Shown here: positions 15,948-21,593 of the stretch, piece by piece
Layout of the letters: every line of letters begins with the position of its first letter
Numbering within the stretch: position 1 is the stretch's first letter
Virus record (IMG/VR): IMGVR_UViG_3300030105_000746
Span: 1 to 21,593 of that record
Length of the DNA: 21,593 nucleotides
Reading direction: 5' to 3' (one strand)
Origin: a virus
Notes under the pieces: model-generated
Told to the model about the DNA's origin: nothing
Databases searched by the model: none
The model's input: the letters and a program-made list of their open reading frames with translations, nothing else
Position numbers and translations under genes: made by a program

Positions 15948-16219
15948 TATTTTTTAGTCGTTTTTTTAACCGTTTTTTTCTTAGGTGTTTCTACACCTTC
16001 AATCTTAACTTCTACTTCAACTACCTCAGCAACTTTTACGTTCATCGGTTCTGAAGGTTTTTTGTCTTTAATCATGTCTGGTCTATGTTCTGTGCAACCT
16101 TCTTGCAAACAGAAATAACCTAGGTCGTCTCCAACTTCTTTTGGTACGCCTGCTTCTAATCTAATAGATGCGCCCCAAGTGGTTGAAATGTACTTGTCGT
16201 CTTTTGATATTACTATCAT
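15947..16219 (-). CDS. Small head-associated protein with Lys-rich tail (function unknown)
   Basis: This 90-residue protein directly follows the capsid terminator, with AAGGAGT placed a good distance before its ATG. Residues 1-50 look like a compact beta-rich domain (the segment GASIRLEAGVPKEVGDDLGYFCLQEGC holds two cysteines). Residues 55-80 alternate Val and Glu. The last dozen residues are almost all Lys and Thr (KKKTVKKTTKK). Small proteins at this position in other phages are often capsid decoration/cement or head-completion proteins, and many resemble this one in having a 'GxxxRFxAGxPxxVP' type start. The basic tail could contact DNA or the acidic capsid lining; that is inference. The stop overlaps the next start (TAATG). 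Being downstream of the terminator, it is probably made in smaller amounts than the capsid protein. Confidence 0.6.
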   Translation of the reverse strand: MIVISKDDKYISTTWGASIRLEAGVPKEVGDDLGYFCLQEGCTEHRPDMIKDKKPSEPMNVKVAEVVEVEVKIEGVETPKKKTVKKTTKK

Positions 16220-16231
16220 AATTTACTCCTT

Positions 16232-16261
16232 AAAAAGGGGGTGGCCCAACATGAGCCACCC
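16232..16261 (-). terminator. Rho-independent terminator after the capsid gene
   Basis: On the minus strand the 7-base stem GGGTGGC / GCCACCC encloses a 9-base loop, followed by CC and then five T residues. It lies 13 bases past the capsid stop and just before the ribosome site of the next gene. It would end, or more probably thin out, transcription after the capsid gene while allowing read-through to the adaptor and ejection genes. On the plus strand no T run follows the stem, so it points one way. Confidence 0.82.
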
Positions 16262-16274
16262 ACAAAAAGCATAC

Positions 16275-17420
16275 TTAGTATGCAACATCCAATCTAATTA
16301 CACCAAAGTCTTCAACGCCACCATTGTAGTCGCTGTTAAACTTAGGTTTTTTAAGACCAAAGATTTTACCAATGGAGATACCATTTTGGTTACCGTAGTC
16401 GAAGGTGTCTTCAACTATTTGTGGTAAACCGATATCGGCCATAGCAAGAGCTTGAGCTCCACAGAACAAACAAGCAGAGCCTTCAACAGTCGCATCAGCC
16501 CCCCATTTGTATCCAGCAGAACCAGCATTACCAGAAGCTCCAGAAGCCGCATTCGCTGTATTGAATACGTGTCTGAACTCATGGACCATAATGCCATCAA
16601 CCATTAGACTTGAAGAACCGGAGAACAAGCTATTGCCTGGTCCTCTGACTCCAGCATTTCTGACGTTAGTCAAGAAATCTGAATCAAGTTTAAGGTCAGC
16701 CATTACTTGAGGTGATACAAATAAATGATACACCTCTTCTCCACCTGCGCTTCTTACTCCACGGATGTAGTTGTCTTTAGCATAAGCTTTTAGAGCAACT
16801 AAACATTCGTAAGTGATGGTGTCAGCTGCAACAGTAGCAGTTACATCACCAGCAACAAGTTTGTTTGTAGCATCCCATCTTCTGTGCCTGTTGGCAGTTG
16901 GGGCTGTTACGTCTCCACCAAAAACCATGTCGCCAAGATTTTGTCCTGAATTCAGAACTGGTCTTAAAGCACCACTGTTTTTGAGGGTGTAAGAAATACC
17001 AGAAAGCGTTAAGAACGCTAATTGGTCAATACGATCTGCCATTGCATAAGCAAGTGCGTCACGTGAATTCTCACGGAAATTAACAACTGATTTTTGATCA
17101 GCAAGACGACCCGAAAGTCTGTTTGCGAATCTCAATTGATCCAGTTGTACGACTATGTCGAAAGCTCTTAAAGTCTCTTCATTACCTTCTAAGGTGTTGT
17201 CTCCAATGATACCGTCACCAGACATATCGGCAAGAAGAGTTAAAACTGCTCTTGCTCCTTTTTCTGATTGAGTAAGCTCAGATATTCTCTGAACCATTGC
17301 ATTAGATCCGCTACCTGCGAATTGGTTAATGAAAGACATATTTCTTGCGACACGCCAAAAATCACGAGACCAGATCGTTAATTGTTCGCTGGTCAACGCG
17401 CTAAAGTTTGTGTTAGCCAT
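16275..17420 (-). CDS. Major capsid protein, N4 gp56 / Phage_capsid_3 type
   Basis: This 381-residue protein should build the icosahedral shell (HK97-fold lattice). The sequence pattern fits the N4-gp56-like major capsid family: an N-terminal segment placing Trp-Ser-Arg-Asp before the first helix, the phrase LSGRLADQKSVVNF, then AMADRIDQLAFLTLSG. A later stretch around YHLFVSPQVMADLKLD leads to a C-terminal part with FGLKKPKFNSDYNGG. I choose the ATG at 17420 (MANTNF) over an in-frame TTG at 17435, because GGAGG lies 7 bases before the ATG and the TTG would sit upstream of that site. The gene is flanked by a long leader and followed by a terminator, so it can be transcribed as its own unit. 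Position after portal and scaffold supports the call. Two cysteines close together (LFCGAQ region) are not known to me as a family feature. Confidence 0.93.
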   Translation of the reverse strand: MANTNFSALTSEQLTIWSRDFWRVARNMSFINQFAGSGSNAMVQRISELTQSEKGARAVLTLLADMSGDGIIGDNTLEGNEETLRAFDIVVQLDQLRFANRLSGRLADQKSVVNFRENSRDALAYAMADRIDQLAFLTLSGISYTLKNSGALRPVLNSGQNLGDMVFGGDVTAPTANRHRRWDATNKLVAGDVTATVAADTITYECLVALKAYAKDNYIRGVRSAGGEEVYHLFVSPQVMADLKLDSDFLTNVRNAGVRGPGNSLFSGSSSLMVDGIMVHEFRHVFNTANAASGASGNAGSAGYKWGADATVEGSACLFCGAQALAMADIGLPQIVEDTFDYGNQNGISIGKIFGLKKPKFNSDYNGGVEDFGVIRLDVAY

Positions 17421-17633
17421 TGGGCTATCCTCCAAATAAAATTAAAATAACCAGCCGACTTATGGAGCGGCTCATTGTCCGTATACCCTTTATCGTTAGG
17501 GAAACGTTCTCATAATTTTACGAACATGACGTCGACCAGTTTTACGCCGTGATAGGCGAATACGTTTTTTTACCGTAACGACTCGTGCTAGATATCGGAC
17601 TAGCAACCGAATACTTATATCTTATACTAAGGC
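17421..17633 (-). promoter_or_regulatory. Non-coding leader of the capsid gene, with hairpins and a possible promoter
   Basis: This 213-base stretch is by far the longest gap between genes in the window, and I see no credible reading frame in it. On the minus strand it opens with two TATAAG boxes (17626-17621 and 17619-17614). A poor -35-like TTGGTT lies 16 bases before the second box. Small potential hairpins follow: GCTAG/CTAGC (17604-17587, 8-base loop), CGCC/GGCG (17558-17545, 6-base loop), CCCT/AGGG (17501-17486, or alternatively CGTT/AACG at 17506-17494) and AGCCG/CGGCT (17472-17453, 10-base loop). An AT-rich run and the ribosome site GGAGG (17433-17429) precede the ATG. A late promoter plus a structured 5' leader for abundant capsid mRNA is the likely role. 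The promoter boxes are weak evidence, and a phage polymerase promoter cannot be excluded. Confidence 0.5.
17429..17433 (-). promoter_or_regulatory. Ribosome binding site that fixes the capsid start
   Basis: GGAGG on the minus strand lies 8 bases before the ATG at 17420. It decides between that ATG and the in-frame TTG at 17435, which lies upstream of the site. Confidence 0.8.
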
Positions 17634-18698
17634 TTAACCAAAGTCACCACGCATTCTGCGCAATGTCTCAGCAGGAAGAGCGTCAAACTCTTCGCCTGAT
17701 AATAAAGATAAATCAACTTTTTTCTCGCCTTTAGAATTTGCGCCCTCTCCTTTCATAGCAGGAGGCTGTGCTTCTGCAGCTTGTAATTTTTTATTTACGG
17801 TAGAAGTTTGTTTTCTTTGTTGTAAAGCGGGATCTGATTGTATTTCAGGTGCTCCTTTTAACAACTCGGGCTTTTTAACTGCTAAAGTGTATTCTGTTGC
17901 TTTTGCTAACGCATCAGCAGCAGTATAACCTTGTACAGTAAACGCATCCCTAAGATCTATAACCTCAGCTTGTAAGTCTGCATCAAAATCGGCACTATTT
18001 TCGTTTAATATAGGAAAAGTAGCTTCGATTTCAGCAGCTTTAGCTTGCAATTCGGTCATTTCTTGGCTTTGTTGCACTGTTTTGCCCATTTTTGCTTGTA
18101 CTTCAAACATAAATTGTTCTTTTTCAGCGTTTCTTATCTCACTTCTTAACGCAACAGCTTTGTCTGTCTCACCATTAAGCACTAGGTCTTGATATTCAAC
18201 TTCTTTTTCATCAAAACTGTATTCAGGCGCATTTTCTAAAGCTTGTTTTTCTGCTTCTGTAGCTTCATTTAGCTTTTTCTGCATTGCTTTGTTTTTTGCT
18301 AGCACTTCATCCAGTCTAGATTTAGGCACCATAGGTGCTTTAGGGGTTTCTACTTCGTTTTGTTGAGCAAGGCCTTGCTCGCTTCCTTCAACTGGCTGAA
18401 TATCTGGTTGTGCAACAGACTCGCTGTCTTGAACCACTCCTTCTTCGCTATTAGTTTCTGGCTCTGTTTCTGTTTCTGCTTCTGTTTCTGTTTCTGGTTC
18501 TTCTTCAACAACCTCTTCTTCTGGAGCGGCGTTAGTTTCTGTTTTAACTTCTTCATTGTCGTCCTCCTGAACGTCATCAAAATTAAGATCTACGTTAAAC
18601 GCTTCTGCTTCGTCTTCAGAAACAATATCTGCGCCTGGCATCCTATCCATTACAATTCCTTCGTCTTTCTCCACTTCAGCTTTTTTATTCTTAGCCAT
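17634..18698 (-). CDS. Capsid scaffolding protein
   Basis: This 354-residue acidic protein lies between portal and capsid, the usual place for the scaffold that guides procapsid assembly and is then removed. Residues about 20-120 are extremely acidic and low-complexity, including an alternating Glu-Thr tract at about 70-83. The middle (about 125-255) is helical and rich in Lys, Glu, Gln and Ala, consistent with coiled-coil self-association. The C-terminus is charged, ending in an Arg-rich stretch (ETLRRMRGDFG). In P22-like scaffolds a basic C-terminal helix-turn-helix binds the coat; a similar role here is inference. A perfect AGGAGGT Shine-Dalgarno site (18712-18706) sits 7 bases before the ATG, inside the 3' end of the portal gene, so high expression is expected. 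There is no recognisable enzyme or protease motif. The role is inferred mainly from position and composition. Confidence 0.8.
   Translation of the reverse strand: MAKNKKAEVEKDEGIVMDRMPGADIVSEDEAEAFNVDLNFDDVQEDDNEEVKTETNAAPEEEVVEEEPETETEAETETEPETNSEEGVVQDSESVAQPDIQPVEGSEQGLAQQNEVETPKAPMVPKSRLDEVLAKNKAMQKKLNEATEAEKQALENAPEYSFDEKEVEYQDLVLNGETDKAVALRSEIRNAEKEQFMFEVQAKMGKTVQQSQEMTELQAKAAEIEATFPILNENSADFDADLQAEVIDLRDAFTVQGYTAADALAKATEYTLAVKKPELLKGAPEIQSDPALQQRKQTSTVNKKLQAAEAQPPAMKGEGANSKGEKKVDLSLLSGEEFDALPAETLRRMRGDFG
18455..18498 (-). repeat. Hexamer-type short repeat encoding Glu-Thr tract in scaffold
   Basis: On the plus strand the unit TTTCTG and near copies (GCTCTG, GCTTCTG) recur about seven times. 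On the coding strand they give the alternating Glu-Thr run at scaffold residues of about 70-83. All copies keep the frame. Such a tract is prone to in-frame slippage and probably lies in a disordered acidic region, so length changes would be tolerated. Confidence 0.75.
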
Positions 18699-20805
18699 TG
18701 TTATTACCTCCTGTAGGTTTCATGGCGGCAGTTGCCAGTTTGGCGGCTGCCTGGGTTTCAGTTTGTCCTTTACGGACTTCATTTGTCATTCCTGACAATC
18801 TTTCTCTCAATTCAAGCTCTTCTTGCTTCATTTGAATTTTACTCTGTAGTTCAGCAACTTTAAGTTGCGGATCTGCAGCTTCGCCTTGAGCTTTAGCCAT
18901 ATTAAGTTGAGCAGTTGACTCAATTGCTTTGACTTCTGCTTCAAGTTTAGCAATTTCAAGTTGTGTTTGTCTGATTCTAGACTCCATTTCAAATTGTGCA
19001 AGTTGTGCTTGTTCTGGAGTTGGTGGTTCAGTGCCTTGCATCTGTCTAATACGTTGGGCAATATCTGCTTTACGTGCTAAATGCGAGTACTCAACAATTA
19101 AATCATCTGGTATTGGAACGCCTGCTTGTCGTAGTTGAATTGCTTCAGCAAATTGAACTTCATCAAAGTTATCCCTAGAAGGAGCAGAAGCAATTACTAC
19201 GTCGTATTCGCCTACTGTTAGGTCATTAATAATTTGGCCTTCAGGAGTAACTTGATTTACCGCCATAGGTTCTCTTGGTTTAAACGGATTTGATTCATCG
19301 GTAATTTGGATAACTCGCTCTTCGGTATAATACCGTTGTACAAGGTTCAATACTTTTTCTGCTAAATACTGTCTTGTTTTTTTCAAATTATCCAAAGGAA
19401 CTTGAATCATTAAAACGCCACGATTCTGTTTTGCTTGTATAGCAATACCAGAAACTTCTGCGCCATCTGTTCCCAACATAGCGTCACTTATGCCACTAAT
19501 AGTTTTAATATTCTCTGCTGCTTTTTTAGCAATCCTATCTAAACCAGTAGGTATTTGGTTAGGGGGTATTTTTCCTGGTGCTGTACTACCACGGTTAAAC
19601 TCTAGTACTAAACCGGTTTCCGCGCCGTGTTCTTCTAAGTCATCGGCGGTCATTCCTGTTAAGGAACCAGATTCTACAATCCAACCACTGTTAGCAGTTG
19701 TGTTAACTATGTGTAATTCTTGAGATGAAATTTTATTTAATTGTTCTTGTGGTGATATTAAGTTACGCACCATTCCAAAAGGTTTACCCCTTCTCCAATA
19801 TGGAAAGTAAGGAACCAAAGTAAAGTGTTCATAAGGAGACCAGTCGTCATGTAGTACTACTGTGTCCGCAGTCGTTGTCCAACGAACCGCTCGCATTTTT
19901 TTCTCTACTATATAAAGACCATAATCGTCTGCAAATGTTTCTCTTTTCTTCTTAGTCCAATCATAAGGTACTGGTCTTTGATCTCCAGTAACTGGATCTA
20001 CGTAAAGAATACAATCTTTTAATCTGTAATACTGGCGTTCAACAACCCTAATAGATCTTAAAGCTTTTGCATCTTCTGGATTGTTTGGGTAATCGGCCCC
20101 ATGATAATCATTGTCAGTATCACCATAAGTTTCATCTTCATACTCCATGGAATCTGCGCCAAGAGTTGTCCCTACTTCAGCAATCATTCTTAACTTGTCT
20201 GCTTTATCTTGACCATAAGTTTCTTCTATCTCTTCAAGACTCATCCATTTACTTTCAAATATTTCATTCCAAGTTCGGGGGTCGTACTCTTTTGCGTCTG
20301 GATCAATAATAATATCTAGAGGGTCTTTATTTTCTATGCGTATTTCGCCATTTATATGATCTGAAAAATCTATGCGTACATCAAACCAACCCCGGTCTTG
20401 AATTAAACCATCAGAAAAAGCTTGGCTTTCTAACCAGTCTAATTTGTTGTTGTCTCCAACCTGCAGGTACAATTTTGATAGTACGTCTGCAATTTCTTGA
20501 TTGCCGTTTCCTCTAGGTTTAAATTGTACATCGGCTCTTCGAGTACTTTGCTCACCCAAAACAGTATTAACTGTGGGTAAGATTGTGTTGATTGTTAATG
20601 CGGGTCGACCCTGGTCGTCGAGCGCTGCCATGTCAGCTTCGTCCCATTGCTCGCCGCGATAAAACGCGTCACATTGTTTTGCTATTTCTACGTAATCAAG
20701 ATGGCCGTGGTCGCGGGCTCGGGTATAGGCTTCCCATTGTCTTTTTGCGAGGGTTTGTTCTTCCCCAGCGCTAAGCTTCTTTTTTTTCTTTTTATAATCT
20801 GCCAT
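18691..20805 (-). CDS. Portal protein, P22-like
   Basis: This 704-residue protein should form the dodecameric ring at one capsid vertex through which DNA is packaged and ejected. Its length is close to the 725 residues of the P22 portal, and the N-terminal region (AKQCDAFYRGEQW, then RPALTINTILPTVNTVLGEQ, followed by a segment like ADVQFKPRG) is the pattern of P22-type portals. The last 110 or so residues, from about 595, are rich in Gln, Glu, Lys and Ala with no prolines over long runs. They are predicted to be helical or coiled-coil, which matches the C-terminal barrel/crown of this portal class. The gene begins within the terminase stop (TAATG) and ends 8 bases inside the scaffold gene. 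The order terminase-portal-scaffold-capsid supports the call. The start is the ATG at 20805, followed by a Lys-rich N-terminus. Confidence 0.93.
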   Translation of the reverse strand: MADYKKKKKKLSAGEEQTLAKRQWEAYTRARDHGHLDYVEIAKQCDAFYRGEQWDEADMAALDDQGRPALTINTILPTVNTVLGEQSTRRADVQFKPRGNGNQEIADVLSKLYLQVGDNNKLDWLESQAFSDGLIQDRGWFDVRIDFSDHINGEIRIENKDPLDIIIDPDAKEYDPRTWNEIFESKWMSLEEIEETYGQDKADKLRMIAEVGTTLGADSMEYEDETYGDTDNDYHGADYPNNPEDAKALRSIRVVERQYYRLKDCILYVDPVTGDQRPVPYDWTKKKRETFADDYGLYIVEKKMRAVRWTTTADTVVLHDDWSPYEHFTLVPYFPYWRRGKPFGMVRNLISPQEQLNKISSQELHIVNTTANSGWIVESGSLTGMTADDLEEHGAETGLVLEFNRGSTAPGKIPPNQIPTGLDRIAKKAAENIKTISGISDAMLGTDGAEVSGIAIQAKQNRGVLMIQVPLDNLKKTRQYLAEKVLNLVQRYYTEERVIQITDESNPFKPREPMAVNQVTPEGQIINDLTVGEYDVVIASAPSRDNFDEVQFAEAIQLRQAGVPIPDDLIVEYSHLARKADIAQRIRQMQGTEPPTPEQAQLAQFEMESRIRQTQLEIAKLEAEVKAIESTAQLNMAKAQGEAADPQLKVAELQSKIQMKQEELELRERLSGMTNEVRKGQTETQAAAKLATAAMKPTGGNNNG
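18706..18712 (-). promoter_or_regulatory. Strong ribosome binding site of scaffold gene
   Basis: AGGAGGT on the minus strand is placed 7 bases before the ATG at 18698. It lies within the last codons of the portal gene and is the best match to the anti-Shine-Dalgarno sequence in this part of the window. Confidence 0.8.
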
Positions 20806-21593
20806 TAAGCGCTCATTGATGATTTACGTTTTCCATCTTTTACCAAATGTTTTAACCCATCTCTCCATGACGGAATGTGCTCAGGTCGTTCATAGAACGT
20901 TGCAAATTCTGTCATCATTAAACCAATCCACGCCAATGCATCTACCTGGTCATCATGTGTTCCGTTTGGAAAACGTAAAAGTTCTGCAACCATTGTCCCA
21001 GTCCAAACGGCGTCTTCTGGAAAGTATACCATACCTTGTTGCATTCTACCTTGGATTGCTCTTGCCCGTAACTCCTTATCTCGCCTACCAACTTTTAAGT
21101 CTTTAAAGTATGCTTCGTTAAGGCCCCGTTCCCTTGTTCTTTTTTCTAGGAATGGTCCCAAGGCCATCTCAATATGTCCTCTTTCTATTCCCACTATACC
21201 TGGGCGCCATAATTCGTACAAGTCTAATATCTGTTCTACTAACTCGAACCCGTCATACTTGCCGCGGACCACGTCAACAATGAATAAATTATCATATTCA
21301 TCGACCCCGACAACAATACCAACTGAAAAATCATTCCGGTCACGCTGTCCGATCGCGAGATCCCACGCGCAATAGTATTTAAGTTTAGAAGTATCAATCT
21401 CATTGAAATTATAATAAGCGATCATATCGCGGTTAAAATAGTCGCCTTCGTCGGACACGGGATTTTGTTGATACAAAGCAGACCAATCGCGCGGGCCGAT
21501 GGCTTTCCTTATCTGCTCGAGAGCGTCCACATTGTAACGCGCCGGGTGCAAACTTTCACCTGTTTTTCTAAACTTTTCGTCTTCTTCTGCAAT
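20805..21593 (-). CDS. terL: Phage terminase large subunit, C-terminal nuclease part (5' end outside window)
   Basis: This is the DNA-packaging motor subunit; the visible part is the RNase H-like nuclease that cuts concatemeric phage DNA. The frame stays open to the right edge, so the N-terminal ATPase with its Walker motifs lies outside and only about 262 residues are visible. An in-frame TTG at 21551 could be mistaken for a start, but coding continues upstream of it. Three acidic nuclease motifs are visible: the aspartate in AWDLAIG (fragment residue about 78), the glutamate in GIERGH (about 137), and HDDQVDALAW (about 214). The segment LYQQNP before the first motif and DKELRARAIQGRMQQG after the second are typical of the Terminase_6C type. 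The stop overlaps the portal start in a TAATG, implying coupled translation. No small terminase gene is in view. The family call is secure. Confidence 0.95.
   Translation of the reverse strand: MAEEDEKFRKTGESLHPARYNVDALEQIRKAIGPRDWSALYQQNPVSDEGDYFNRDMIAYYNFNEIDTSKLKYYCAWDLAIGQRDRNDFSVGIVVGVDEYDNLFIVDVVRGKYDGFELVEQILDLYELWRPGIVGIERGHIEMALGPFLEKRTRERGLNEAYFKDLKVGRRDKELRARAIQGRMQQGMVYFPEDAVWTGTMVAELLRFPNGTHDDQVDALAWIGLMMTEFATFYERPEHIPSWRDGLKHLVKDGKRKSSMSA

Noticed and set aside
17421-17435. TTG start at 17435 for the capsid gene
   Set aside because: It is upstream of and overlaps the region of the ribosome site that serves the ATG at 17420. The capsid family also typically begins near the MANTNF form.
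17540-17575. Plus-strand terminator (CGCC/GGCG stem followed by seven T residues)
   Set aside because: The stem is only 4 bases, the T run begins about six bases after it, and no plus-strand gene ends there.
17440-17633. tRNA or tRNA-like RNA in the capsid leader
   Set aside because: I looked for acceptor pairing, a T-loop GTTCRA and an anticodon arm; only short unconnected stems are present.
17421-17633. T7-type single-subunit polymerase promoter
   Set aside because: No stretch resembles the T7/SP6 consensus, and no second copy of any leader motif was noticed elsewhere in the window, though an unknown phage promoter cannot be excluded.
18350-18716. Plus-strand frame rich in Phe/Cys and a minus-strand frame rich in Lys/Gln at the scaffold start
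   Set aside because: Both are other-frame readings of the low-complexity Glu-Thr region of the scaffold gene.

Overview
The window is a late structural module of a tailed phage, most likely a short-tailed (podovirus-like) one. Every gene I accept lies on the minus strand and is read from high to low coordinates. Genes are packed end to end, with 1-base TAATG or 4-base ATGA overlaps or gaps of a few bases. The DNA is AT-rich, and clear Shine-Dalgarno sites (AGGAGG, AAGGAG) precede many starts, so the host is a bacterium. The gene set resembles marine phages, but the sequence alone fixes neither host nor lineage. No integrase, tRNA, CRISPR array or insertion sequence was seen.

In transcription order: the nuclease half of the large terminase runs off the right edge (21593-20805). 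It is followed by a P22-like portal (20805-18691), an acidic scaffold (18698-17634), a 213-base non-coding hairpin-bearing leader (17633-17421), the major capsid protein (17420-16275) and a rho-independent terminator (16261-16232). Then come a 90-residue head protein (16219-15947), two head-tail adaptor-type proteins (15947-15231, 15229-14546) and a small acetyltransferase-like protein (14568-14125).

Next is an ejection (internal virion) block. Two Ala/Gln-rich core-type proteins (14128-13499, 13499-12903) are followed by a 956-residue protein with an embedded lysozyme/transglycosylase-like domain (12893-10023). Last in the block is a 2183-residue protein (10022-3471) with Gly-rich hydrophobic segments, a HELGH zinc-metallopeptidase motif and a membrane-prone C-terminal third. 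The block probably travels inside the capsid and enters the host envelope with the DNA. Host attachment genes finish the window: an Ig-like baseplate/fibre-base protein (3451-3074), a degenerate-repeat protein (3074-2403), a small fibre-associated protein (2394-1957) and a repetitive tail fibre (1939 to the left edge, incomplete).

The capsid gene has its own leader and downstream terminator, which would allow it to be expressed apart from its neighbours. The most unusual items are the protease-bearing giant ejection protein next to a lysozyme-bearing partner, the capsid leader, and the repeat proteins at the tail end. No completely new system is evident; most of the window fits known phage morphogenesis.
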